From: a virus
Reading direction: 5' to 3' (one strand)
IMG/VR virus record: IMGVR_UViG_3300033978_000724
Coordinates: 33,032-97,031 of that record
Length of the DNA: 64,000 nucleotides
A program made the position numbers and the translations under genes. A model generated the notes under the pieces. The model saw only the letters and a program-made list of their open reading frames with translations. It did no database searches and had not been told where the DNA came from. Of the stretch, positions 1 to 10,800 are shown piece after piece (position 1 is the first letter of the stretch; each line of letters begins with the position of its first letter).

Positions 1-103
1 CAACCAAGTATGTAAAATAATATAGCGTGATGCTATCACTCAAATCTCTTCTTTGCGTGATGCTGACGAAGAGGGTAAACATTAGTTAACACCCTCATTT
101 TTA
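1..103 (+). other. Leader upstream of the coat gene, with a 10-bp direct repeat
   Basis: The previous gene probably ends within the first 25 bases, since all three plus frames meet a stop there (TAA at 13-15 and 18-20, TAG at 23-25). The 10-mer GCGTGATGCT occurs twice, at about 25-34 and 56-65. Between the TAG at 23 and a TAG at 83 one frame stays open for 19 codons (it reads RDAITQ... LRDADEEGKH), so a readthrough or frameshifted tail of the upstream gene is possible. No clear Shine-Dalgarno precedes the coat start at 104. The function is unknown. Confidence 0.3.
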
Positions 104-1258
104 ATGCCTAATAATTTAGACGCATTTATCCCTAGAGTCTTGGCTATGGCAGTCATGACCCTGCGGGAATCAGTTGTTTTACCGGGTAAAGTTTATAGCT
201 CCTTTGGCTCTGAATATAAAACCCATGGTTCGTCTGTTGATATTCCGTTGCCTGCCTCGATGATCGCAGAAGATGTTGTACCTTCTAATATTCCATCTGT
301 TGGTCAGAATATTACTCCTAAGAGTATCAGCCTGAAGTTAGATGGCTGGATCAAATCAGGATTCCCGTTAACAGATTTAGAATATACATCGGTAATGGAT
401 GGCGTTGTACCCGTTCAATTAAAAGAAGCGGCGAGAGCAATTGCTAACCGGGTTGATACTGATTTATGGAGTATGTATAAGTCTGTACCCAATGTAATCG
501 GCACAGCAGGTCAAGTACCGTTCCAGAACGTTACACCACCAACTCAGACCTATCATTTATTGAATGCTGCTAAAGAATCAAGACGCATCTTGAACTTGAA
601 TCGTGCATTACAGAATGACCGGATCATGTTGTTAGGGGTAGAGGCAGAAGCCAACGCATCCGCTTTACCTCAGTTTTTAAGTGCGGCGGATTCTGGTAGT
701 ACCGAGACTATTCGTGAGGGTCGTATTGGTTATAAATACGGCTTTGATTGGTTTATGTCTCAAAATTCACCACTCCACGCTAACGCCACAACCGGCACAG
801 TTGTTACTAATGGTTCCCCTCCTACAGTAAATGGAGTGGGTGCTACGACCTTGGTTGTGTCTGGTGCTACAGCTATCGGTATTGGTGACAAATTCTCTAT
901 CGCTGGAGATACTACTCAATACACTATTAACGCTGGATCGAGTACCACTAATTGGTTGATTTATCCTGCCTTAAAAGTAGCTCCTGCCACAAGTACAGCA
1001 ATCACTATTTATGCCAGTGGTGCTAGTGGTGCTGATGTTTCTTTGGCATTCCATCCTATGGCTTTTGCTTTCGCTAATCGCCCTTTAATTGATGTGATGG
1101 CGAATGGTAACACAATTCAAACTTTAACAGACCCTGACTCTGGTTTGTCTATGCGGTTAGAGATTGTACGGCAAAACAAACAGACATTAGTAGAATTAGA
1201 TTTCCTTTATGGTTACACTCCCTTGTTACCAGAGTTAGCAGTCGCTATTTACGGGTAA
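104..1258 (+). CDS. Major capsid (coat) protein, P22 gp5-like family
   Basis: The 384-residue product builds the icosahedral shell. The N-terminus (MPNNLDAFIPRVLAMAV followed by TLRESVVLPGKV) has the helical opening usual in P22-type coat proteins, where a leucine-rich helix precedes an RE-V-LP motif. A region rich in Thr, Gly and Ala (about residues 225-320, GVGATTLVVSGATAIGIGD) is an inserted beta domain. The segment FHPMAFAFANRPL near residue 330 matches the H-P-x-A-F-A motif common near the end of these proteins. It is the first gene of the plus-strand morphogenesis block, followed after 5 bases by a small gene. Family assignment rests on motif memory, not on a search; an HK97-fold coat protein of another subfamily is the alternative. 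Confidence 0.82.
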   Translation: MPNNLDAFIPRVLAMAVMTLRESVVLPGKVYSSFGSEYKTHGSSVDIPLPASMIAEDVVPSNIPSVGQNITPKSISLKLDGWIKSGFPLTDLEYTSVMDGVVPVQLKEAARAIANRVDTDLWSMYKSVPNVIGTAGQVPFQNVTPPTQTYHLLNAAKESRRILNLNRALQNDRIMLLGVEAEANASALPQFLSAADSGSTETIREGRIGYKYGFDWFMSQNSPLHANATTGTVVTNGSPPTVNGVGATTLVVSGATAIGIGDKFSIAGDTTQYTINAGSSTTNWLIYPALKVAPATSTAITIYASGASGADVSLAFHPMAFAFANRPLIDVMANGNTIQTLTDPDSGLSMRLEIVRQNKQTLVELDFLYGYTPLLPELAVAIYG

Positions 1259-1263
1259 AGAAT

Positions 1264-1476
1264 ATGAGTATTTTAAGCACCGTAAAGATCAGGCATAGTG
1301 AAGTGCCGGCTGGTTACATCGTGATTAATCAATCAGACTATGACCCGGCTAAACATACTTTATTTGAAGTGCCTCCTTCGCCTGACCCGGAAAAACCGCC
1401 GTTGATGTTAGATGTGAATGAAGTGCCAATAGAAAAAAAGACGGCTAAAAAGTCTCAACCTGTTGATCAGACTTGA
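1264..1476 (+). CDS. Small hypothetical protein after the coat gene
   Basis: A 70-residue acidic/basic protein with a Pro-rich middle (FEVPPSPDPEKPP) and a Lys-rich tail (EKKTAKKSQ). It starts 5 bases after the coat stop, so it is probably cotranslated with it. Small genes at this position often encode head decoration or head-tail joining proteins, but nothing in the sequence proves that. Its 3' end overlaps the 3' end of the convergent gene at 1467-1862 by 10 bases. Confidence 0.6.
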   Translation: MSILSTVKIRHSEVPAGYIVINQSDYDPAKHTLFEVPPSPDPEKPPLMLDVNEVPIEKKTAKKSQPVDQT

Positions 1477-1862
1477 TAAATAGAGAAATCAACAGACCAT
1501 CTCTGACCTATGACTGTTTCAGAGTATTCATTAACCGGGATAAAAATACAATTAGTAAAAACATCTTTGGTATCAATGTTATCAGTCATGGTCAGCAACC
1601 AACTCATGTCTTCATCTAAAGCGTGAATGTCGGCTGTTTTTATTAGGTCTAAAAAAGTGTTTTTTACATTATCCACTAAGTAACACTGCACAGTCCACTT
1701 TGACTTAATAGGGCAGGTTTGCCGGTCAAATCTAGCAAAACCAAACTGGCTGTAACTTAATTCAGCACCCTGTAAAAAAGTGTAAGTAGTGGAAATAATA
1801 GGATTACACCAAGTACCGATAGTAACAGATACATCGCCTTTAGAAATAATCAGAGTTGTCAT
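1467..1862 (-). CDS. Inverted gene inside the structural operon, unknown function
   Basis: A 131-residue protein on the minus strand between two plus-strand virion genes. It starts at an ATG preceded by AAAAGGAA, a good ribosome-binding site at proper spacing. The region has no competing plus-strand frame, so it is a real gene rather than an antisense shadow. The sequence is rich in beta-type residues (SVTIGTW, KWTVQCYLVD) and ends in GQRWSVDFSIYQV, which looks like a small virion beta protein, but I do not recognise the family. An opposite-strand gene inserted in a late operon is typical of a moron acquired by transfer. Confidence 0.7.
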   Translation of the reverse strand: MTTLIISKGDVSVTIGTWCNPIISTTYTFLQGAELSYSQFGFARFDRQTCPIKSKWTVQCYLVDNVKNTFLDLIKTADIHALDEDMSWLLTMTDNIDTKDVFTNCIFIPVNEYSETVIGQRWSVDFSIYQV

Positions 1863-1896
1863 ATAAATTCCTTTTCATTTTAAATATGAGGTAAAT

Positions 1897-2628
1897 ATGG
1901 CTAATCGCTATAAATCAACTGGAGCCGGTACAAAGATTGAGATATATCCTCAACATGACTGTTTATCCCGTACTCCCGCTCCTGTTTCCATAGCCACAAC
2001 CGGAGCCGTTGCAGATGCAGGTGATACAACTATCACAGTTGCTTTTTCTCCTGCATTGACTAAGCCTATTCTAGCACCAATGTGGGCGACAGCAACCGAT
2101 CCAGCGACAGGAAAAGAGGTTGATTTTAAAATCACCGCTGATGTGGCTATTGGTGCAACTAGTTTAACCGTAGTGGCATTGGCTAATGATATTCCTAGCG
2201 GATCGTTGATTACTTTTCCTGTAACATTCCCCGGTCGTAGCTCCTGTAATTGGCAACCATCAAACCAATCTGATGCTATGCAAACATTAGATGAAGCTGG
2301 CTGGGAGTCTTCTACACCTACCACAAAAGGCGGTAGTTTCCAGCTAGAAGGATACTGCTGGATGACGTTACCAGCTTGGCGTATTTTAGAATACGCATCT
2401 CGGAATAATGAGATGGTATGGGCAAGAATCACCTATCCAAAACCCGCCTGTCCTGACTTTGACGGGTATGATCATGGTGACGTGATTGAAGGGTTCTTTT
2501 TCCCTGATCAAGGCGTTCCCATTGATGCACCTGCTGAAAGTCCGATTATGAGTAGCATTACTTTGAAATTGGATGGCGCTCCGCTTCGTTGGTTAGAGCC
2601 TGGTAAATATCCTTTACCCGCCCTGTAA
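1897..2628 (+). CDS. Probable major tail tube protein
   Basis: A 243-residue protein just upstream of the tail assembly chaperone pair, the usual place of the tail tube gene in long-tailed phages. The sequence alternates short hydrophobic strands with loops (TTITVAF, DFKITADVAIGATSLTVVAL, SITLKLDGAPLRWLEPGK), as expected of a beta-barrel tube subunit, and contains an inserted repeat-like segment at about residues 40-105. The start has GAGG eight bases upstream. The call comes mainly from gene order and general character; no diagnostic motif is present. Confidence 0.6.
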   Translation: MANRYKSTGAGTKIEIYPQHDCLSRTPAPVSIATTGAVADAGDTTITVAFSPALTKPILAPMWATATDPATGKEVDFKITADVAIGATSLTVVALANDIPSGSLITFPVTFPGRSSCNWQPSNQSDAMQTLDEAGWESSTPTTKGGSFQLEGYCWMTLPAWRILEYASRNNEMVWARITYPKPACPDFDGYDHGDVIEGFFFPDQGVPIDAPAESPIMSSITLKLDGAPLRWLEPGKYPLPAL

Positions 2629-2718
2629 CACATCAAGGTATTATAATAGGTAGCAGTTGGAGTTATTTCTCTGACTGCTAAACTTTTAGATTAAAACAAA
2701 TAAGAAGGACAAAAATAT

Positions 2719-3501
2719 ATGGGTTTTCCCTTTAAAACAAGAGCCACATCGGAGTTTGTGACACTTACCACTAAGAACGGTGATAGCTTTGAGATTGAAA
2801 GCAGAAACGATATTACTGTATTAGAGGATAGTAAGTATCAACAGTTATTACAAGAACACAATGTCAAAGATGAAACACGATTATTATTAGACTTAGCGGC
2901 GTTAATTAGTCGAGAAAAAGGTGTAACTGCTGACCGTGCATTAAAAGTTATTATTCCTACTCAAGAGGTGACAACCGATGAAGAAAAGGAATTAGAAAAA
3001 GAAAACGATAAAATCAGAGGGGAATATACTGGCAAAATTGTTGAGTTAAATACTGAGATTATTTTGGCTTCTGCTAGTAAGGCTTTATTTGGTGCTTACG
3101 TTATTTACCCTAGATTATTAGGTCCGATTGAGGCACGTATTAAAGAGATTAAAACCAAGTCTGCTGGTCGTGATTACACTGATGAAGAGAAAGTAGAAGT
3201 ATCTATTTTAGAACAGCAAATAGACGACATCAATGATTGGAGTTTAGAAGACATCAAGCAATTACCAAAGCAGGTAGTTGAGGCATTGGCTAAATTCTTT
3301 AATACTGAATCCGCTGGCAAGCAGGAGGTGGCAGTAGATGAAGAATCGGGAAAATCATCATCCCCCAGAAAGAGCAAGTCCTCAAGTACAAAAGACAAGA
3401 GCCTACCGACTGGGGAAAAATCTACTGGAGAATCCAACGGTACTGGCCTCATGACCGAAGATTTAGTTATGGTGAGTTCGGGTATCAGTCAAGAGGGTTA
3501 A
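2719..3501 (+). CDS. Tail assembly chaperone, zero-frame product (lambda gpG-like)
   Basis: The 260-residue product read without frameshifting. Residues 1-210 form an alpha-helical domain (DETRLLLDLAALISREKG, DINDWSLEDIKQLPKQVV) typical of proteins that coat the tape measure during tail assembly. The last ~50 residues are a Ser/Lys-rich low-complexity tail read in a frame that competes with a clearly conserved -1 frame. A perfect slippery heptamer, G-GGA-AAA, lies at 3348-3354 in the correct phase. The ribosome-binding site is AAGGACA. The gene lies between the tail tube and tape measure genes, as expected. Confidence 0.75.
   Translation: MGFPFKTRATSEFVTLTTKNGDSFEIESRNDITVLEDSKYQQLLQEHNVKDETRLLLDLAALISREKGVTADRALKVIIPTQEVTTDEEKELEKENDKIRGEYTGKIVELNTEIILASASKALFGAYVIYPRLLGPIEARIKEIKTKSAGRDYTDEEKVEVSILEQQIDDINDWSLEDIKQLPKQVVEALAKFFNTESAGKQEVAVDEESGKSSSPRKSKSSSTKDKSLPTGEKSTGESNGTGLMTEDLVMVSSGISQEG
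3348..3354 (+). promoter_or_regulatory. Slippery heptamer GGGAAAA for -1 programmed frameshifting
   Basis: The zero-frame codons are TCG GGA AAA, so the heptamer has the X-XXY-YYZ arrangement required for tandem -1 slippage. It has the same form as the GGGAAAG site of lambda G/GT. The -1 frame is open from here into the next gene. Confidence 0.8.
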
Positions 3502-4007
3502 TACTTCAGGCGTTGAGGGAAGGAGAGGAATTAGCAAGAGAACAATTACATTTACAGGAATTAGCCATAGCACAGCTAACTTCTGTTTATGTTAACTCTC
3601 AAAAAACAAAACCACCTTACACCAGTCCTAAAGACTTTTGCTTATTCCGTCCTTCTGACCAACGCTTTTCACCTATCTTGTGCCGGGTAGTCAAGTCATT
3701 GTTAAGGGAAAAGAAATTGCCTAATTGGGTGATAGGATGGCTACCTCACGATGAATTAACTCAGGGCGATACCTTACCAGATCATGCAGTGCCAGTCAAA
3801 CATTTAAGAGCGTTAATGGCTCCGGGTGTGGTGATCTTTTCCCCTAATGTGACTGACAACTATATTAAGTTTCCACTTGCTCTAATAGAGGGAGTACAAG
3901 GCAGTAAGAGAGTTTATTGCATTGATACTAGGGAACACTTTGATATAGAAATACCATCTGTATTTGATGAGTTTGTATTAGATGAGATTTGGGAGCGAGT
4001 ATCGTGA
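3354..4007 (+). CDS. Tail assembly chaperone, -1 frameshift extension (lambda gpT-like part)
   Basis: After a -1 slip at 3348-3354 the reading frame stays open to 4007, giving an extension of about 217 residues fused to the gpG-like domain. The part between the slip site and 3513 encodes DWGKIYWRIQRYWPHDRRF and YGEFGYQSRGLILQAL, an aromatic-rich stretch of the kind found in gpT parts, which would be lost if translation began at the TTG at 3513. The long product is expected to be the minor form that recruits the tail tube to the tape measure. A stand-alone gene starting at 3513 is the alternative but has no ribosome-binding site. Confidence 0.72.
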   Translation: MIIPQKEQVLKYKRQEPTDWGKIYWRIQRYWPHDRRFSYGEFGYQSRGLILQALREGEELAREQLHLQELAIAQLTSVYVNSQKTKPPYTSPKDFCLFRPSDQRFSPILCRVVKSLLREKKLPNWVIGWLPHDELTQGDTLPDHAVPVKHLRALMAPGVVIFSPNVTDNYIKFPLALIEGVQGSKRVYCIDTREHFDIEIPSVFDEFVLDEIWERVS

Positions 4008-4423
4008 GAAGACCGAAACAATCCAAGTTTAAAATTAATTATCAAGGTCTGGCGCAGTTAAAACGAATGATCACTGAATCATTTGAAGAGACTATTAAAG
4101 AACTTGACATGGAATTTGAGGCGGTCATCTCAGATGCTAATGCTTTCGCCGATATAGGGGTATTTAACCAGGATATTATTTGGTCTGGTCGGTTAAAAGA
4201 ATCTCAACAATTAGAGCTATCAACAGAAGGAAATAAAGTAAAAGCATCCTGGCAATGGGACCCGGTTGATCCTGAAACTGGAGACCATTATGCCGGTGAT
4301 GTTTTTGTTGGTTTTACTACCTGGTCCGGGCGGTTTATCCCTGGTAGAAACTGGCCGGATAAAGGGATTGAGAGATACGATCCATTCGACAATTTTGTGG
4401 TGAAGTTAAAGGCAAAATTATGA
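4004..4423 (+). CDS. Probable head-tail connector or tail completion protein (HK97 gp10-like)
   Basis: A protein of 139 residues from the GTG at 4004, which overlaps the previous stop as GTGA; a TTG at 3989 would add five residues but lacks support. The N-terminus is basic, followed by a long helix (QLKRMITESFEETIKELD), then GVFNQDIIWSGRLKESQ and a C-terminal GFTTWSGRFIPGRNWPDKGIE. The order helix, S/T-G-R-L-x-x-S, then a glycine-rich turn with IPGRxW resembles gp10/gpZ-type neck proteins. It overlaps the next gene by four bases (ATGA), so the two are translationally coupled. Confidence 0.55.
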   Translation: MRRPKQSKFKINYQGLAQLKRMITESFEETIKELDMEFEAVISDANAFADIGVFNQDIIWSGRLKESQQLELSTEGNKVKASWQWDPVDPETGDHYAGDVFVGFTTWSGRFIPGRNWPDKGIERYDPFDNFVVKLKAKL

Positions 4424-4857
4424 GCAACATTGCTAATTATTTTTCTGATACAGCTATGACAATCAAGTCTAGCTGTATTTCTAATTTAAAGGATTTATTA
4501 ACTACTTATACTTTACCTAGTGGTGTGATAGTAGATGCTATTGCTATTAATCCTATTTTAGGTAACGATGTATTCCCGCCAGAAGGTACTAAAACAGGTG
4601 AGGGAATAGAGGTTGTTCTTTATTATCCTGAAGCGAGAGTCAACCAAATATTAGCAGGGTACTCACGTGATTATTTATGGCAAATATACCTTAAACAATG
4701 GGATTTAAAAAGTGATACGTTAGAGGCATCGGAGTTATTAATTGATGCTTTACCTTATCAGGTTAAAAATTGTTTTAGAAATAGACAAAATAGCTTGTTA
4801 AATCAGCCTGAAATATGTAAGATAGAAGTAATTATTGGTATTGCGGGGAGTTGGTAA
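4420..4857 (+). CDS. Probable tail terminator-like protein
   Basis: A 145-residue protein that begins at an ATG overlapping the stop of the gene before it. It has a predicted alpha-beta pattern with YLWQIYLKQWDLKSDTLEASELLIDALPY in the second half (helix after two strands), which resembles the compact alpha/beta fold of tail terminator or minor tail proteins. Its place just before the tape measure fits a neck or tail role. No decisive motif is visible. Confidence 0.45.
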   Translation: MSNIANYFSDTAMTIKSSCISNLKDLLTTYTLPSGVIVDAIAINPILGNDVFPPEGTKTGEGIEVVLYYPEARVNQILAGYSRDYLWQIYLKQWDLKSDTLEASELLIDALPYQVKNCFRNRQNSLLNQPEICKIEVIIGIAGSW

Positions 4858-4859
4858 TT

Positions 4860-7800
4860 ATGGTTATGGTAGGTGGCGTTGAGATTGCTGTTGAGTTAAA
4901 CCTTGAGGGAATAGAGGAAGCCCTAAGAGATTTACACGAAAGGATTAAAAGTACATCTTTTTATGTTGATGTAAAATATAACGCTACGCAACAAGGTAGT
5001 ACAAAGCAAAGGCAATCACAGCCAACGTCTCGCAATCAAGTCCAACCATTTGCCGACACATCGAATAGATTGTCTAATAGCATGAACGCTATTGGTAATA
5101 TAAACTCAAAGGGGTTTGAGTCTTTACAAAGAGACTTAAGAAATCTATCTTCAACAATAGATAAGAGTTCTAGTAATACGCTATCTACTTCTAGTAACAA
5201 ATTAAGCAATATTTCTAATATATTAGAGAAAGGGCATCGAGATATTTCTAGTGTATTCCAGAAAACATCAGAGCAGTCGTCAAAACAAATAAGTAGCCAG
5301 GTTAAAAAATCAGCTAGATATAGTTTAATAAAAGAAGTAAAAACGGCCGCAACACAAGGTCTTATTTACAATACTTTCTTCCAAGAAGGTATTGATATGA
5401 TGGGGAACAAGATAACGTCTAGCGTCCTTAAAAAAGCAGGTAGAGCGGTAAGAAAAGCAGAGGTCCCATTAAGACTAATGGGAATGGGGAACGTGCCTGA
5501 TAATTTTGACAAGGTACAAAAAAGGGCTGATGAATACGCTGGGCAAGTGACGCAGTTAATCAAAACCCCAGAGTTTGAAAAGAATGCAAAAGAAGCCTTT
5601 GAGACAATTAAATTGGCTTTTGTTTCGGCGACAAGTGACTCGTCTGATTTTTCAGGGTCTATACATGAATTGGCGGTAGAGTCAAGGCAATCTTTCTCTC
5701 AATTGAAGTCGGCTATAAACGGAGTCCTTGATGGATTAACAAGTACAGCAAGTCAAGTAGAAGGTTTTGCTCAATTAGACGAGTTATCTAATTCTTTTAG
5801 CGACATAGTTGATGCAACAGAAGAGAACAGAGATGACATAGACAACTTTCTTACTGCGTACAGGGTCAAGCTAAAAGAGTTTTTATCTCAGCTACAAGAT
5901 GGAGGGAATGAAGATTTAGACTTGTCATCTGTTAGTAAAGTAGCAGATGGGTTGTCAGTAACACTAAACAGGCTGAATAGATCAATAAAGCAAAGGAGCG
6001 AAAAGACAGGGACAGCTTTTGTTACGTTAGAGCAGGCTATCCAAAAAACGAGTGAAGTATTTAGCAAGACAGTATCTGAAACCAGAAAAAAACAGATAGG
6101 AAATACCATACAAGAGGTGGTTGATAAAAAAGAAACGGCACAAGGTTTTAATACAGAAGGGAAACCAGGTGTAGTGGTTTATTTGCCTGGGTTTGGTATA
6201 GAACCTGACGAAGCATTGCAGAAAAAAATAGAGTCCTTGACTGACACAGAGAACCAAGCATTAAATATAAGAACGTCTCCAGAGTTAGATCGGGATAGCA
6301 AACTAAAAGGAGGAAAGAATGACAATGCCCTTCAGTATGCTTATCGTGCTTTAAATACGAACCTAACTAATTATTCGTCATTAACGACTGAAGTAATTGC
6401 AGACATAGTAAAAACGGTAGAAGACAACCCGGATTTAAAAGACGTAACAATAGTGGCTCATAGCCTTGGAGGGGCAATAGCCAGGGAAATAATAGAAGTT
6501 GTTAATACAATTGATTTAGTCAAAATAATAAAAGATTCGCTTGGTCGAGATATTACTATAAGCGGGCTGTCTTATGGTACGGCCACAATGGGATTAGCGA
6601 AACCTGTCGAGAATGCTCCCGACCCTAACAACCCTAACTTTGAATCTGTTTTATCACTAGATGATGCGGTGGCAAAAGTAGGGTTATTTAATCAAGGCTC
6701 TGTTAGATTTCCAGGGTTGCCACTTGAATCAACAGGTGGTGGACTACCAGGACATTCAACTGATGAATACCTAGGAGGGCAAACTATAAGAGAATATATG
6801 CAGTCTAAGGTGCAGGTAGGGGTTGCACCAAAAGCAAAAGATGCCTCATCACTCCCGGATTCGCAAGCAGGAAAAGTATTAGAAGAATATAAAAAAGAAT
6901 TGGAAAAAAGGACTATTCCTAAATTAAAAGATATTGTTTTTCAGTTAGGCATTAATCAGCAAAAAAACAAAGCACTATACATCGAAAAAATATTAGAAAG
7001 AAGCACAGAAGAAATAGATAATGCGATACTGGAGGCCGAAGGACGCAAAGATATGGCTCCTGTCACAAAAGAAAAAGAAGCATATATCTTGGACTTACTG
7101 CATGGGATGGAGTCGTCTGTAGATAAACAGCTACATGGGATGAAAAGTATTCCTGCGGACGACACAGAGAAAGGGTTAAAGATAATTGAAGAAGCCCAAA
7201 AAGCTATTGAGGCAATCAAGAAAGAACAAAGAGAGAATGTCTTTTCGCCATCAGCGTCAAAGCAATTACAGGGTTATTTGCTTCACCTGAGAGGCAATAT
7301 TAAACGAGTATCAAAAATGTTGCCAGCAGGCACATTAGAGAAGGCTGCTACAAAAAAACAAGAAGCATTATTCAAAAAAGAAAGTGGCGTTTTATTTAAC
7401 TCTTTAGCCGAAGTAGGAAAAAATATCACGCAAGGTCTGGAGTCAGGTATAGATATAGACGAAGTAGCTGACATGGGGATGTTGATTGGCGACACAATAA
7501 CAGAAGCTACAAAAGACAGCTTAGATATTCACTCTCCAGCCGGTGAATTTGAAGAAATAGGCGAGAATATAGGGGCCGGTTTAATACAAGGGTTGTCGTC
7601 TTTAGATGAGGTGGCTGTTGTTATACAGGATAAGATGGCGGCGATATTAGAACAAACAAATCGTCAGATAGAAAAAAATAAAGAGATGTTTACCCTGGCA
7701 TCTTATTTACGGGACGTAGATGCTAAGAGGAGTTCAAATTTATCCGCAGATATAAATAGTCTAACGTCTAATTTTGACCCGGCTGAGATAGAGAAAGAAA

Positions 7801-10800
7801 TAGTAGAGAAAGAAGAACAGTACGGACGAAATAACAAAGGTATCCCCTCTTTATCTGATCTCTCTCAATATGTCGAGAAAAAGAATGTAATACCATCTCT
7901 ATCTCAAGTCTCTAATTCCTTAAAAAAAAGAGAACCTTTGCCTACGGCATTAACCGAACCAGGTCCTGACGTAATCTTTCCGCCATTCAAAGAAAAAATG
8001 GCTAGTGGTGTCCCTACATTGAAAGAAGTTGCCAATATATTAATCCAAAGAAAAGCGTCTGACGATGTAAGATTAGCCAAAACACTAGAGACCACATTTA
8101 AGTTGTTGTACAACAGGAATAAACAAAGAACACAAGACCCTGATTATTTGCCTGGAGATTACTTTGGATCAAAAGAAGTAGATGCGTCTATGAAGGAGAT
8201 AGAAAAAACTTTTGCGGGGGTAAAAAGAAAAGAAGAAGAAATACGGATGGCAAATGAGGAGGCAAAGAAAGAATTAGTGACCTTCACGGGGATAGTCTCT
8301 GCTACGAATCAAATATTAGAGAAGAAGACAAAGCAATCACTTCAGAACGCTGATCGAAATAGGGCGAGACAATCGGCTGGTTTTGTTGAAAAAACAAGAA
8401 GCAGGGCCGGCATTGAAAGTATGCTTGGCTTAGAGGAGTCTCCTGATTTTGAGGAAATCGCAAAAGAGATAGAAGAAAAAGAAAAGGAATGGCTTTCTGA
8501 TATAGCAAAACTGTCAGATCAGGAGATGGACGCTAAATGGGAAAAGAAAGGAGTTTTAAAAGAGCAAAGCCAAACCCCGGTAAAACCACAGGGACTAACC
8601 GGGATGCCTGCTATTATGATGGCATTAAAACAGATTGAAAAACAACGGACTAAAGCGTTTGCAGAGAGTCTAACAAGAGAGTTAAAAGATTGGGATAAAG
8701 CAATAGAAGACTTGGAATTCACACAGATACTGGAGGACGCTAACTCTATAGTAGAAGAAATCTCTGACGCTTTTGCATCTGTTGTTATTGACAATTCTCC
8801 TGTCTTAGAGTCTCTTGATGACACAACAGAAGCAATAGAAAAATCATGGGATGAAATAGCATGGGTATTTAATAGAGTCGGTAGCACTATAGCAAATATA
8901 GATACAAAACCATTATTGGAGTTGGAGGATGGGTTGGCTAGTGCAGACATAAATACGTTGACTGATTCATTGATTCAGATCGTAGATGGATACAAAGAAG
9001 CACAAGAAGAGACTAGCGTCGTAGCCCAATCAAATCCAACCAAAAAGACAAAAGGACGACCTTCTTTTACAGAAATATTGGCCAGTAATTCAGCCTATAT
9101 AGATGTGTGGGCAAAAACAAAAAAAGGAAAGAGAGACAGAGAAAAGCTAAATAGCGTAGAGAAAAGATCGCCTCTTAGTCGGTTGCTAAGTCAAATGGAT
9201 GATGAGACTTTAGCCCACACCAGAGAAGTCAGCAAGAATGGGAAAAAAATATCATTAAAGTTCTTACCTGATAGAAAATTCTTTAAGCAATACGAAGAGA
9301 AGTTGAAGGCTATAGGAATTACTGACAGAAAAGAAATGTTTGATATATTCCAAGATGTTAGGGCTGGGAATGTGGAGTGGTTAGCAAATCACATACAGAA
9401 TAGCATGCTAGACGTTAAATCAAATAATCCAGAAGACTATAAGAAAAAAATAAAAGAATTACTTAAACAAGCGAAAGTAACAAAAGATGAAGCAGAAGGA
9501 ATAATAGAGTTTTACATGAACTCTGGCAGCTGGAGTTTAAACAGACAAGAGAAAATGAAAAATACAAAAGGGAATCCTCTTGATGCTGTGGCACAGTTTT
9601 ACGCTGAAAACAATGAAAGACTAAATGAAATAAAAAAACAGAAATCATTAACCCGAAGAGCCGGTCGAGCCGCTGGTAACTTAGTTAAAAACCGAGTAGG
9701 AAAACCTTTAGCCACCTTTGGCAAAAACAGAATAGTTGATCCATTGGCAAATACAAGAGCCGGTCAAAAAATAAAAGAAATCAGAGAGGACAGGAAAAAG
9801 AAAAACTCTTTTGAAGAGATAGACCCGTCGAAATTGTCACCTAAAAAAGTAGAAGAATACTTAAGGAAGTATGCAGATAGAACATCAGAACTAGCACCGG
9901 AAAAACTAGCAGAACTGACGGAAATAGCTGAAGAATATTTGGCTGATAAGTTCATGAAAGAGTTGAACTTAGACGCTATTTGGGACAAGATAATGATAGA
10001 CAAAATGGACTTCAAAGATTTGGAGACCGTTCAATTTGCTTATTTGATGCAGTCAAAACAATCGGCAGAAGTAGCAAAGAAAACCTTTGAATCCTCTAAA
10101 ACATACGATGCTATCGTCAAGGGATTTGACTCTTTTGTTCATGAGTGGATGCCAAATAAAGTAAAAGAAACACTGAAAAAAGCAGAAGAGTTTTTCAGTA
10201 AAACAGAAGGGGGAAGGAAACTTGTTGACGGGGCAAAAGGTTTATACAAGACACTAGATAATTTGCAAGTCATATCGGCGGTCAAAGGTGCTGGTAAATT
10301 ACTAGGTGCATCATTTAGTAAGATATATCAAGGATTGTTTATGATTATCGCCCCCATCACCGGGTTGGGCATTGTATTGGCATCACAAGCTGCGGTGATT
10401 GCGAGAGAGGTAGTTGAATCACCTCTATTGAGAGCTTTTGGGTCTGACATCATGGATGTTCTTGGTACTATATTTGGGACGATAGCAGGGGACTTTAGAA
10501 AGTTAAGTTTGATGTTCCTTAATACTCCTTTTGGGAAGGTACTAGGTGAGACAGCGACAGGCATATTCTCTTTTCTGAAGGAAAGTGCAAAAGGCATAAA
10601 AGAGTTTATAGCTAAACCTGACTTCATAAAGTTATTTGGTGGGATGGAAAGCATCAAGGAAAATATAAGAAATTCCCCTATCGTAAAGTATGTAGCGGAG
10701 TCGCCTGTTGGTCAATATGTAAAAAAACGTGCGAGACCTGCTGTTAAATTCGTGAGAGACTCTGCCTGGGGGTCTGAGGATAAACCAGGATTTTTCCGTC

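Noticed and set aside
1950-2432. 160-codon frame antisense to the tail tube gene
   Set aside because: The plus-strand gene has a ribosome-binding site, fits the operon and is complete; the antisense frame is a by-product of its codon use.
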